From Onchocerca volvulus (taxonomy: Eukaryota > Nematoda > Chromadorea > Rhabditida > Onchocercidae), in the NCBI GenBank assembly GCA_000499405.2, contig HG738137.1:3906001-3970000 (forward strand): a stretch of DNA of 64,000 bases, given 5' to 3'. Position numbers and translations under genes: made by a program. Positions 37,281-51,100 of this stretch are shown here, piece after piece. Within the stretch, counting starts at the first letter, position 1, and the number at the start of each line of letters is the position of its first letter. The notes under the pieces are model-generated. The model saw only the letters and a list, made by a program, of their open reading frames with translations, made no database searches and had not been told where the DNA came from.

Positions 37281-40200
37281 CTTAGAAGTGCTCCGTCGGT
37301 TGAGCCTTCGAAATCTACCCGAATATTATTGCCCTGAAGGTAATTCTGATGACAGTAATCAGGATGATGATGAATGGACAGTTTGACAATGATGAATCAA
37401 CAACAACAAAAACGCCGTTACTTTGAGGAATCCAAGGGGAGATGAAGTAGGAGGAGGGATGTTGCTGGTGCTACTACTGTTACTACTACTGATGTAGTAG
37501 TGATTGTGATGGTGATGATGGTGATTAGAAAGAATTTCGCAAATCGCATTTTAGAGGTCAATGACAGTTACCCTTCGGCCATTCTCTCAACCCTTTAAGA
37601 TTTCAGGCATCGAAGGATCACAGAAGGTTGGACTTTAAATTCACAATTCTCTTTCGTACTTCCAACTCAACGAACATAACTGTACATGTATATTAACAAT
37701 AGTAACACTTCACTGTTTTGTGGAACCTCCTTTTATCCTAAATGTCTTGTAATAAGAACCCCTCCGCCTCATCACTTGAATGAACAGTATTCAAATATTC
37801 AGCACAAATAACGGCCACTAAAATTTCCCACCAATGATCTTGCGAATTCTTTTTTTTCCAGTTCTCATCAATGATCACTGGGGATTGATTTATCAATATA
37901 CTGACCTTTTTTTAAAATAAGAACAATGATCCTGCATCCATCATCGTTTCTGTTTATATTCATTCAACTCGCCCCTGGACGTGATTGCTAAGATATCTGA
38001 ATTGAATTGCTGATCCAGAAATCTTTAATTAAAAATTGCTGATCCAAAGATCTCTGAATGCATTGATGCATATGATAATAAAAGTCTTTTATTGTTAATT
38101 TAATTAATGTTTCTAAAAATTCAGCAGGTTCAAGGATTCAGGAATAAAAAGTCCAATCAGAAAAAAGTTGGGTATGATATAAATCAAATTGGACAAATGC
38201 TTAAACTAATGACCATAAATAATTTTTCAAGTATTTGTACTTATTTTGTTACAATATCAGAAATTGAAGAAGGAGCATATCTTTGCCAATCTCCGACTCT
38301 GTCACAATTCAAGTTTCTACATTTTAATATCACTATTAAGTATATCATATAACTTTGGGATACTCAAAAACATTATGAAAAGACAACATTTGGAAATGAA
38401 TTTCGATTATTATAATATAATTGCTATGTTGTGCATTTCACTGGAGAATACAACTTTCATCTTAAATTTTGCTAAATTTATTAATGCATGGTGATTCCAT
38501 TAAATAGGCCAATCAGATTTTTAGGAGAAAAAATTTGAAATTAGGCGATGAAATAAAGGCATCAATAATTACAAGGATGTATAGCACATTCATGTATGAT
38601 ATGAGGGATCTTTTTGGTATGAAAGAGACAAACACATTTGATGACATTTTCTTACACTGGTTGATATATTTAGGTCATTCTCAGTGTCCTTTTATTTCCT
38701 CTCCCATTTTGTCACATTTCTTAATTTTTTTGCAAGTTTAAAAAAAGTCGTTGGATAAATTTAAAACTAGAAGGATTGAATTTTCATCCGTTGATCGCTT
38801 TCTATATGTGACAGAAATGGAATCGAAGGCGACCAATCCATATTGTCCCATGAAGAATTAATTCTCTTGCTACTTTCTATTCGATTCTTCAAAATTGAAC
38901 AAATCGACATGCAATCAAATGTGCCAAATGAGTACAGATTGCAAAATGGATACATTCCATTTTTCGTTTTTCATTCATTGGAATACGACAAAAAAATGAC
39001 AAATTGAGGAATTTAGTGACCAACAGATATCTCCGAGGAATTGAAATGACACAAGAATTTTTGACCTAAAAACAAACTAAAAATTTAATTCATCAGCTTC
39101 GAGCGTTTTCTTTCGGGAAAATTCAAAGCGAGTTCAAAAACAAAGCGAAATTGAAAGGCAAATTCACGGATAGGCTTGCAAGTGATCGAATTTTTTTTTG
39201 ATAACTGCATATGTTTTCGTAACTCAAAAAAAAAGTGTACATTCTTTTGAAATTATAAAAATAGTTGATTTCAAAATCTAACATTTGGAGATTATATTTC
39301 ATCAAATCTTGAATTCTGTACTTAATCAGTAAAATACTTGTGGAGCATGCATGAAATGATGTTTATCATTTTTATTTTTATTTTTTCAAAAAAAAGGTAA
39401 TAATTGAACGAAAAATAAACAAAAAATTCAAAGTCTAATGGGTTCATACACATATTCTCAAGGACTCTAAAGAATGTACTGCTAATTTCTCTAATCTTCC
39501 AATTAATATGGACGTATGTTCCATTTACAATTTGTAGCACTGGGAGATATATTTTTAATGCTTTTGATACTTTTTATTGGCGGTTTTTTTAGATTTTGAA
39601 ATATTTTGAATACTCTTTTCATCATTTTTGATGAAGCTTAAAAGTATTTTTATTTTTTTCTATAATAGCTGAACAGATTATTTCAAAATACATGAATTAT
39701 TTAATAAATTCATTCCATTTCTTGTTTTTCAGTGAAATTTCATTTGAATCAAAGTTGTACAAAACAAATAGCGGACCAGTGGATTAACTCACCATCCAAG
39801 ACATTAATCAAGGGCATCATAGAACTGCCGGTCATTAACCGAACGTTACAACAATCTTGCATAGAATCTTTGCTAGGAGACTTTCAAATTATTCCTTCGA
39901 TTAATTTACTAATTATAGGGGTTTGCTGAGCAACTGTAATGTCAATGGACTAATTAAATGAAATTACTTGCTTATATTTTGACTATTCTTCTCTCTTGAA
40001 TGCTTTTTGAGTGCTCACACTGATGCCTGAATAATGGTTGAAAGTATAAGAAAATTTTATTAAACTGGTGAAATTGATCAGTATTTATTGAAAAAACATT
40101 TAATTGATTTTTTGAAACCCATGATTCAGAATCATTAAAATGCCATTACTTTCATTGTTAAATTCATTACACTAAAAAATGAAATTATCACAGAAATTTC

Positions 40201-40416
40201 TTGATTGGAAATTATCAAGCTGATTAATTTACTCCAGATTTGCATGCCTTTCTTATGACATGAATCCATTCCGAATACGCAAGCACTATTCCGAAAGCAT
40301 AAATAGTTCCCACTTAAACATCAACAAATTTAATATAGATATTCTCTTAAGAAAAACATCCATAAAAATTTTCTATATAAGCAAATTTAATCCAATCATG
40401 TGTTTATAATTATCAG
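37281..40416. other. Intergenic, upstream of the NOAH-1-like gene
   Basis: Contains the presumed promoter and 5' UTR of the NOAH-1-like gene and a TACTAC/GATGGT-rich stretch (about 37470-37530). Short open frames near 38.1-38.7 kb are in different frames and unassigned. At 39718-39732 a strong acceptor (TTTCTTGTTTTTCAG) precedes a 65-codon plus-strand frame (39732-39929) with two Cys-containing stretches; it could be an exon of the same locus as the Kunitz-like exon, but no phase-consistent donor was found. Confidence 0.4.
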
Positions 40417-40578
40417 ATGAAGTTGGTTGTTTGCATGATCGAGAACAGCATTCTACTCGCTTCAAAAAATATACTTATGACAATTATTTCAAAATAATTT
40501 CAGCAAAATTCGAACGAAGTAATTACTACAATTGTGGCCGTAATTGGAAGTTTTCATCGAACTTCGTTGTGAAACAAT
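40417..40578 (+). CDS. Kunitz-like exon, degenerate, gene not resolved
   Basis: A 162-nt open stretch is bounded by an acceptor (ATTATCAG, ending 40416) and a donor (T|GTGAGT at 40579). It is class 1-1 in phase, as Kunitz domain exons usually are. The translation fits a Kunitz/BPTI layout in order and spacing: an early Cys (GCLHDRE), TRFKKYTYDN for the RYYYN segment, then NYYNCGRNWKFSSN for the GCGGNxNxF segment, and a final codon starting with T that can complete Cys. Three of the six usual cysteines are replaced, so inhibitor function is doubtful. Partner exons were not identified on either side; this may be a relic of a protease-inhibitor gene or a divergent domain. Confidence 0.35.
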
Positions 40579-42136
40579 GTGAGTACCATCATGCTTTGTT
40601 AAACTGGTCACAGTTATATCACGAAAGTTATACTCATTATATTATTTCCTAATCTTTTTTCTTTGTAAATTACAATTTGAGAAAAAAACTGAGTCTTATT
40701 CTGAATTACAAGAAGGAAGACGCACGAGTTGCAATCAAAGAAGCAAGAACGACGAAACTGGGAGTTATTGATAGATCGCAGATTCTTAATCACAAGTTTA
40801 TTCATAAAATTTTAATCAAAAGTTTATTCACAAATAGAAGCTTTACTTATAAATATTTGCCAACTTTTAGAAAACATCACAGGAAACTTACCTTTTTATA
40901 ATTCATAGGAAAAGTTGAGAAACAGCTGTATTTGTTTATCATTTTAAGGATTATCACGATCATCGAATTATTTTTAGATTGTCAAAATGAATTATCGATT
41001 GCGATAATCTTCTATTCATCATAAATAGTTGTCTTTAACAATTAAATCTTAATTAACTACTATATAACAAAAGTGGTTGATAACGTTTATCAGCAACTTT
41101 CCAATGACGAGCACAAGTAAAATGGTGATCAATAGCAATTTAATTATCACAGAAATGAATAATAAGGCAACTGTCTTTTCCATTATCACATCATCATCAT
41201 CATCATCATCATCACAGCTTCAATCAGCAAAAAAAACAATAAAGCGAAATAATGATAATTATATGAGTCGAAATAGGTTAGTGTTATGATTTCAAGGTTC
41301 TATTAAATTGTTACCAGCTAACTCAATTCTATTTTTAGTTGAACTTTTCTACTTCTATTAATCTGGATTATTTTTCTTACAGTTTATTATAACTCGCCGC
41401 TTAGAACTGCAAAAAAAATATTGTATTTATAAATTATAGAAGGCTGATTTTACTAAACAAAGAAGCAAGATTTTTGGCAATTCGAAACATCTCGCAAATC
41501 GCATTAAAAGTTAGGGTAAAAATAACAGTTAATGAGCGATTATCTGAATAAATTAAAGACAAAAAACATAAGTAAATTATATAAATTATATGATAAAACT
41601 GAAAGAAATTATTAATAAAGTAATATTTGTAAATCACAGGGTATAAAACATTTGGAACATTAAAAAAATTAAATAAACAATTATCGAAACGATAGAAAAA
41701 TAAGGTATGAAATTGATTATAGCTTTTATTTAGGTGATAACTTAAGCTGAAGTTGAGCAAAATAAACTTATAGAAATTGTATGTAAATTCCAATATCTGA
41801 AATAAAAAATAAAATTAAGAAATTCATTTGACTTAAAAAATATTGTCGGGTGATATTGTTTAAATTAAGAATAATCTAAGAAAAGGAAAAAAAAACGACT
41901 ATTATTATTCGTAATATAAATTATGCTCAAAGGATAGCAGAAGCAAACAAAGTTAGAAAAATAATTTAATATACAATGTCTGAATAAAATTACAATAGTT
42001 ATGTTAAATTTTTCAAATTTCATAAGGTAGCAAGAATTTTGGTGGCCATATAAACGTGGCATATTTTCGAGAATAACAAATCGAGCAAAGATGGAATAGT
42101 GCTTATACGGTAGACTAGAAAATGTTTTAAATCAAA
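40579..42136. other. Intergenic, no intact gene recognised
   Basis: Holds a (TCA)n microsatellite and unassigned open frames (40677-40901 plus, 41077-41289 plus, 41434-41793 minus). The 41077 frame's Ser run is just the TCA repeat. The 40677 frame ends in a basic tail but no family is recognisable. Confidence 0.45.
41191..41214. repeat. (TCA)8 microsatellite
   Basis: Eight uninterrupted TCA units between SYM-2/ESRP and the Kunitz-like exon; no coding role supported. Confidence 0.85.
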
Positions 42137-45100
42137 TCAGGTATGTATAAGTGAAAGATTCAGTGGTATGGTAGCAAGTGGAGCCGGAACGTGTTCCGCC
42201 AGAGCTCTTTCCGCATCCATTTGTGAGCGGAAACGCACTAGCGCTTCGCCGGCATACTGTGCTGTTCCCCATCGTAGCATTTGAACGCTTTCAATCGCTA
42301 TCTGAAAATGAATTTTTCAATTTTTGAAACAACATTAAAAGTGGATTGAAAGTTCCAAATTATTTCTGCAGCATTATATTTTCTAGGCTTTTAACCACTA
42401 TGTCATCTTGATATACTTCGCAAATGCTTTAAGAATGACGACGAATAGATTTTATTCATTCTTGCAAAACTTGATCAAAAGCGTGTAAATCAAATGAAAT
42501 ATGTTTATCGAGAACATTTGAATCATTAGCAATTTGACTCTTTTCCCGAAGGCATCCAGAATTTATTGCAGAATGTTATTCGAATATAGTACCTTGTCCT
42601 AATACAATGGTGGGTCCGCTGCTGTGGTGACAAATCAAATTAAATATGCTTACCGTAGTACCCCCTGTCCTAACATAATCTATCCCACTCCTTGTCACAG
42701 CTTTTCTTGGCAAAGAAAGTTTTTAGAAATGTCCCACGAAAGAGAGCTGCACCATCTCAACCATGTCGATTTCAGAACAAATTCGAAGTACAGGCTTGCC
42801 TCATTTCATTTCCACCTTCTATCGCCCCATAACTTCTCACCGAGAATAATGTACGGCCGGAATTACCACACCAATCTCTCTTCAGTATTATTGCTTTCGT
42901 TTCACATGTCATTAAGTCAGCATTAGCAACGACATTTCGCCGCACAATGGAGGATTGATTTTTTCATTTTATAAAGAATTAAAATCTTTCTTTCTATTCA
43001 TTTAAATTTCATTCAAATCTTTTGGAGATGACTGAAATCATAGATTAGAAAAGAAAAAACCTCCGGATTAGTTTGAAAATATGCCAAAATATCTTGTGGT
43101 GTAATATTTGGACAAAGTCCGGTAACCAAGACTAGGCCAGGTTGCGACTGCAGCGGATAGATACATGGTGACGGTGGTGGACTAAGACATGGCCAATACA
43201 ACGGCGTAAACGACGGTACTATTGCTGTTGCTGGTATCAAACTTTGAACAGTTTCTGAAATAACACATTAAAATTTCAATTATAGTACTATTACAGTGGC
43301 ATCGTTTTAATGTCTCTTTGATGATCTGATAATTTTAAAGCAAGCGAAATTAAGACTTCTAATAAGACTTTAGGGAACGTTAGAATCTAAACCGATCAGA
43401 TCAATCCTGCAAGGACAATATCAAAATTGATTTGTTTCATAACAAATCTTATCATTTGAGGCAAGATAAAATGTCAAAAGTCTTTAAAACCATTACTAGT
43501 ATATGATGTGAGCTTTAATTAAAGTTCAAAGTTCAAGTCTAAAGTAACCTACGTTGTGGAAAGATCGGTCTTGGCTGCAGAACAAACTGTGGTGGTAACG
43601 GCGGATTTGTTAGAACCAAATTCATATCTTCCGGACTGCATTGGAAAACTTCGATATATCGTTGTTTCTTTCCAATCTGCATATATTTGTTGTGAGCTAA
43701 TGCAGCTGCAGTTGCGGCACTCATCTCCGAATCCATCTGTATAAAAGCTTCTCCACTCGGATGACCTTGTGCATTATATACCATATGCACTCCATGAAAT
43801 ATTATCACTATCATTATCTTTTCATCATTAAAACAGTTATGTTTATGTTATCGCATTCTTATCACTCTTATCATCCTTGTTATCATATCCAGTTAAAAGA
43901 CAAACATTGTCTCTCTTTCAATCTATGGATGTTTCCTGTCAAAATTTTGATTTAATTCACGGATTCTTATACAGGATCTCAGAACTATGTGAGATATCAG
44001 TCAATCTTGGGAAAGATGAAAGATTATGAAAAAAGAAGAGGAAAAAAAAAGAATATAACAATGGGAAAAAAACAAATGAAAATAAATGAGGGAGAAGTTA
44101 TTATTACAAGATAAAATTGTTGCTTCTATAAAGCCCAGAAAAAGTCTATTTTTTCTATCCATCAAATATTTTGAGTTAAAGTTTTGGCAGAAAAATTTCT
44201 GGCAAATAGATAAGGAAGAACTCAAACGAGATTATCAGATTATGAGATGAGAGAAAAGGACGTGAAGATGGATGAAATAAAGAAAGGTTAAATCTCGTAC
44301 ATCTGATATTTCCTCTACTGAATGAGCAACTTCTTGTTAAAGAAAGAAGGTAAAAGGATTGATAAACATATTTATAAATTATCAGCTTTTTTTTTTTCAA
44401 ATTTCTCTTATTTCATTTTATATTACTGCTCCATTCATCCATCATTCATCCTCTCATTCCACATCATTCCATTTCACACATCTATTTGTAATTAATTTTA
44501 TTAGATGAACCAATGATTAGTGAAGGATAGACATTCTATCAGTAGTAGTCTGTTGTGTGAACAAGTTTGACATAAAGCAAACCAAAGTATAATTCCAAAC
44601 TATGTCTTCTCCATTCACGCACATTTCTTATTTTTTTTTAGATCAATAAATCATGATTCCCCATAACTACAAATTTTATCATGCCAAAAGGTTAAAGACT
44701 GACTAAATGAACCTTTTTTAATTCGAAAAAAATGATTAATAAAAAGTTATAAAATTTGTCAATTTCGACGAGTATTTTTTCATCACGTATAATACTGTAA
44801 GTTAAAATAATTCTTGAAATAATCGTAATTAAAAAACTCAAAAATTGTAAAATTCAAGAGTATTTTCTGGAAATTTATCATTTCAATTTTGCACCAAAAG
44901 AAAGTAAAATTTTCCTAAATAATCTTAGTAGCAGAATCTGACTTATAACACAAATCCCTTTTAATTTCAATAGATGATCATAAATCATTTGAAATAGTTC
45001 AAAATTAATTAGTTATTAATTGCAATATTGCCTTGAAAACAGCCAAGTTTGATTGTCAAATTTTTTTAACTACATTCAAGCCACTTACTTCTAACTGTTA

Positions 45101-48100
45101 AATTTCTACTTACCTGAAACATGATGTGCCGAGCACTTTCGCCCAGAAATTCGACAATATTTTCTACATGAGCTTCGTAGGGGAGACCTCTTAATCTGAT
45201 ACAGTCCTTTCTACTACTACCGTGAACCATCATGCGTTGATCATTTTCCAAGTTCCGATTTACCACTTGTTGCACTTCTGCTTGCGTTGATCTAAAAGTA
45301 AGTTGATTTCTAATTCGTCCAAGAAGTCAACTCAGAAAACGATATTTAAATTGTTAGGATTTCATGCAAAATGACAACTGAAAAAACTTTGAAAAGATAA
45401 CTGTAAAGAATCCAAGCTCAACACACTTGAACATATCTTTCTTTATGGGTGCCTGAGGTAAAAATAAGAGGAACGAAATAGGAGATAGAGAAAAGATATG
45501 TTTTTCAAATTTGGAAGAAAAATCATCGATTTGTGATAATAATGAAACATTTGGATTTATGTAACAAATAAGTTTACACAACATTTTTTAATAAAAGGAC
45601 ATGATGAAAGTGGAAAAGTTTGTGTATGACACAATTCTCATACAACCATCTGTGAGTGTCATTTAACAGATGACACATATTGTGAACTATGGTGTCTATG
45701 AACTATTATCAGTTGTTAAATCGACTCGATGATGTTGTATTGCCATTGAAGCTCTGTGCATCCAATGAATTAATAATATATTTAAGGGATTCAAATTTGC
45801 AAAAAATTCAAAGGCATATTTAAATAAATTGAAAAAAAAAATAGTTTCAGTTTGAGAGCTCCAAACAAAATTTTTACATAAACAATCTTAAAAGTAAATC
45901 TCAAAAATTTAAATTACAAAATCCGATATAACTGGTGACAGAATTCTGTAATAATATTTCGGTGATAAATTTTATCAAAAAGTCCAAGGATAATTTGTTT
46001 TTGTTAAATTGTGCTGGAGTTTTTTGAAGCTGTAATAGTCTTAATTCATGGGATCACAAAATTTTGAACAGTTACTAATTTAATCAGAAAAAATAAATAT
46101 TTTAGAACTTCCGAGACTAATCAGGAATGCTGAGCTACTGAGTCCTTCTATTTTCTTATCTTTTATATTTAAAAAAGCAAGCTCATTTTTTTCTTCAACA
46201 TTCTGGGCAATAAATATACTTTCAGGGTTCTTTTAATAGATTTTTTGAATTTCATTTGAAAGTTTCGCATATCATTAACTTTCTTTTAAAAACATTTTCT
46301 TTTAAAACCTTCTATTTCAAAAAAAAGGGGGAAAACAAGAAAAAAGTGATGAACAGCATCTTAGAAATAAACATTTTATAAGGTATATGATGTTAGTAAT
46401 GAATATATTTCTTGGAAATTGTTTTAATTTAAATCATACAAAAACTGATATGTCATGAAATTATGTGACAGAAAGAATATAAGATAGAGAACGGTTCCAT
46501 TACGATGAATTTAATAAAAGTTTTAGATGGAAATCAATCTTCTCCTTTTGCCATTGCAAATCAATTTATTTTTTCTAGAATTGCAAGACTATTTTGGATT
46601 AGGGAAAAATGACAGATAACATGATACGAAGCTTATCATATTGAGCTTATGAGAACTTCAAGTAAGAATTTCATTTATAAATTCCATCGAGAGACTAGCA
46701 TGAAGTATATTATTGCATAATATTTAGATGATGAATATACTTCTAATGAATTATATTTCAATTTGTATTCAAGAAAATCAAATATTAAATGACTTACCTG
46801 AAAAGTTCAATATACCGAGTGCCAATTGTACGTTTGTGCTTGGTAAGCGCCTTTTGGCCAGCTTCCTCATTATCAAACATTACAAAAGCATCACCGGTTG
46901 GCCGACCATCACTTTTATTCACAAATAATATACCGCCATCTGTCACTTTACAACCATTCTCACCTTCGGCGAAAAATTCATGCTAAAACGCTGGAGAATG
47001 AAAATGAAAAAGTGAACTATCAAATAAGTAAATTTGAACGATCTAAATTTTTTAGCTTCCAATTTTGATAAATTCTTCGCTCAAAAATTCTCAAATGTAG
47101 AAGAAGGAATTATAGGAATATAAGATCGCACAGTTGATTCTCGAGATTAATCACATTAGACATATCATATACGTATTATTATAATACTCATGTAAACAAC
47201 AAATATATTTAAAACACATAGATTGAAAAGCCTACTTGGCTTGAATTGTTTTTTGGTTTTACAATCATATCAAACCAGGCTTTTTTTTTCACCGCTAAAC
47301 AATAAGATATATGGGGAAGAAAGTGCAGCTCCTGATATCTGTATTCTAGTGTTGCACAAGGAAAAAGATTCCGATCAAATCGATAAGTTGATGAAATCCA
47401 TTGGTTTTTGAATCAAGATAATATAAATTATCTTCAAAATCTGATAGGCTCATCTAATGGTATTTTAACTTATCCTAAAATATCTATTTCAAGCTTTGAT
47501 TATTGTACTACTCAAAATTCAAATTTATAAATTCGAAATTAAATGTGTTTACCGGAATTTGAGAGTTGGATTACTGCCATAAAGTGTTAAAAATTTTAAA
47601 TTCAAGTTAATAGAAATTTAATTTCGAAATAAATTTGAATTTTGAAAATTGGATCAAAGACTAACAATTTGTGCTTCTGTACAATCATATGGAAGACCCC
47701 GCATACGAACAATCATGGCACCTGTGCTACCGCGGCTCACAAAACGTACTGCTTCTGAGTTGGAGCCTGCAATATGTGATATGATAGTAACGGTGCAATG
47801 CAAATGATGATGATGATAACGATTGGAAGTGAAAAGCGATATTAGGTAGGCAGGTAGGTGTCAGGTAGGATAGGGGAGAAGCAGTCGGAAAATTCAATGA
47901 AACTGTGAATTTATGCGAAAGGGAAGGAAGAGTGGTGGGTGTAAACGAGAGGAGAAATGTTGACGATTGAAGATTAGGGAGGGACAGATGTAGGAATAGA
48001 TACCTATCTACCTACCTGCACAGGACAATATATGAAAGTACGGACTCCGAGAAGGGTATCCGGAAAGGGGTGATGAGTACGGTAGGAATCAAAGTGATGC

Positions 48101-51100
48101 TGATAGCATGGTTTCATCTGAAATGCTTGGTTGATTTCAATGCACACCTGTTCCAGGTAGGTCTTCTCTTTGGTTGGCTTTGGCATGCAGCATGCGGTAT
48201 GCTCAAATAATATCATTATATATAGCAAAAAATTTATAAAGCTTTGTACAGCTGGATGGATGGGAAATCATGGATCGATCCATGCTTCATCCAATTTGAC
48301 TAGCTGTTGTGGAGAGATCGTATCTTCCTGAATCCCTCTCTTCCTGATTACGTACTTTTCGTCCTTCTACTAATACAACACTTTTAGAAGGGATTTTAAT
48401 TGCACCGCCAGAAATTCGTATTAAAGTAGCACGAAACACGAAATTTGTTTGTTTCAACGTGCACTTTCAAGTTGGATATCACTTATAGTACCATTTTGTA
48501 AATTCGTAATTGATTTACAGATCTAATCTTCAGATTCGATTTTCGCAGTTGAGTTACAGGTTTACTTTCAGATTGATTCACTCTTAATTCACCAGATCTT
48601 GCGAAGATTCTCACATAGTCAGTGTGCTAATCGCTAGTATTATTTATTAATATCTAGAAGATTTACTTATTTGCAAAGAAAACTACGGTAACGTGATAAA
48701 TCAGAATGAAATGAGAGGTCAAATGGTTTCTTGTCCAAATGGTCCCTCACACGATGACCATTATTTTAATTTTATGACTCTCGAAATATGAGAAGACAAA
48801 GACAAAGTATTATCAGAACTGCATGAATTCAATTCCAATAACACCTGTTTCCTGCGATTTGATCTTTCGTGACAAATCTCCATTATCACCATCACCATCA
48901 CCATCATCATCATGTACTACATTCCCAAACATTAAAATAAAAGGGAACTTGTTCAGCACTATTCTTCCACTATTGTGTTTACGGTTGCCGTGTACAACAT
49001 CTGCAGTTCTTAAAAAGCAAACAGAATATAAACGAAACATACAACAACAACACCTATAGAGCTTCAACCATGCGAGTTATACATCGATAACATAACTGTT
49101 TGAATAAATAATGGAAGACCGTAAAGAACATCACAAATAGCAATACAGGCATGCAAAGGCAATACATTTATTACTTTCCCTCTACAACACTCGTTTCAAA
49201 AAAAGTAACGAATAATTTCCTGTCAAATTCTTCACAAAATTTCAAAATTTGAATAAATCATTTTAAAACTTTGCAAAAATGTTTCTTGACCTGATCTCGA
49301 AAATCAATGATCTTTATGAAGAAAAAAAGACTTGACTGCACTGCATTTTACATTGTCCTCATGATCTGTCATATTCAGAAAAACCACTGACCTGCAGCAA
49401 CTTGTAAAAAATCGTTTCCTGTTGCACGATACACTTCGATGTAGCGATTGTGCAAGAAATGTCGATGCCTTTTGAGGGCCAATTCACGTTGCTCAGAATC
49501 TTCAAACCTTACAAGAGCCTCACCATTGCGGCGACCTTCTGGACTGAGACAAAGTGCTACTCCACCTCTGCAAAATTAACATAAAACCTTGAAATCCTTT
49601 CATTTCATCCTTTCACGAATAATTGAAATTCTGAGATTACAGGTTTTAGCACTATATGAAAACAGCGAAACTATCTTACTCACTGCTACTTGCGAAAGTT
49701 TGTGATAAGATGGTAGAATTGCGATAAATGAATGTGTTAGCATCAGTGACCGACCCATTTCATTGAATTGAGACATGGTATTTAACAAAAATTTTCTCGT
49801 TTTAGTTATCTTTCTTCAACCACGCCTAGCAATTCGTAGTTGTAGGTTGTAATGTCTAATTAGAGTTGGTAAAAACGTTCGATAAACCTACAAATTTTTC
49901 TAGAAAATTTATTGTTTCGAAATGAAAAGTAAAATATTTTTAATTTTTGTAGTTTAAATTTAATTATTATCATTGTTATCATGATTTTTATACCACTATT
50001 ATTATTATTACTGTTATTGCTATTATTTTTAATTCTGTTATTATTATTATTTTAGAATTCTCTCTTTTGAAAAAGAATAGAAAAGTACTGTTGTGGAGTG
50101 ATGCAACGATAACAAGGATCAAACTAATTATACGGATTCTAGAGAAAAGTTAATAATAATAACTTGAATACTAAGAACCGAATCCGTGCTTCTGATATGT
50201 CAGGCCGATTTTCTATATTTCTGGCCTGTGTATATTTTTGAAATTTATAAAGAAAAAGATACACGTCATCGATGTTATCAATGATGCCATCTATATAATC
50301 CAACCGGACAATCATATGACTTAACTGTTAAGGAGAATTTTGAAGGATCATGATTAAATGGAGTGGAAGTGATAAATGAGCATTCTGTTGAATATTTGTT
50401 TAGAATGCGAAGATTGACGTTCGGTTATCAGTAAATGTAAATAGTTCCATAGAAGCGCAAAAGTTAAACAATTGACATAAAAAATCTTCGAATATGTTTA
50501 AACTTATTGAACTTTTTTTAACAACGACGAACATTGACGATTACTCACTCCACTCATATCACTTCCTCTCCTATTTTTCATCTTGCATTTCTCATTTTCA
50601 TTTATTTTTCAAGTAAACTTATTAATTAGAAATAGAAGTATTGTCATAAATTATTTAATTCATAGAATTGCTTCACTGATCATTTCTTAACTCACTTTCT
50701 TTCACAAATTTTCAACTTTAAAATTTGGTTGATTAATGGCAAGAGCGTCGACAAGAAATTGTCGCTAGAAATTGGTTTCATTCGTTCCAGAAGCAGTTAT
50801 GTTAAAACTACAAAACTGTTTCAGATATGAGCATACAATATGTCAAATTCGTTTAAACACATCGTATAAAACAACCCGATCTGAATATATGAATAGTGTT
50901 CGCAAAAGAAAGGTCAACGTACCAAAAGACATAAACGCATTTAATGAATGATTTCAAGTCTCGTCGCCATTTTTTGTTCCCTATCGGATCGTTGAGAAGA
51001 TCGAAAATACGCTCACATTCTTGTAATAATTGGAATATTTTATTACTTAGTTCTCGAAAAACAACATCGAGTAGTTATTCAAAAAAGAGAAGTGATGGAG

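Noticed and set aside
41434..41793. 119-codon minus-strand frame rich in Phe, Tyr and Asn
   Set aside because: Composition matches translated AT-rich DNA; no domain or splice context.
42624..42926. 100-codon plus-strand frame inside a SYM-2 intron
   Set aside because: No recognisable family, no splice sites in phase, no upstream acceptor near the ATG.
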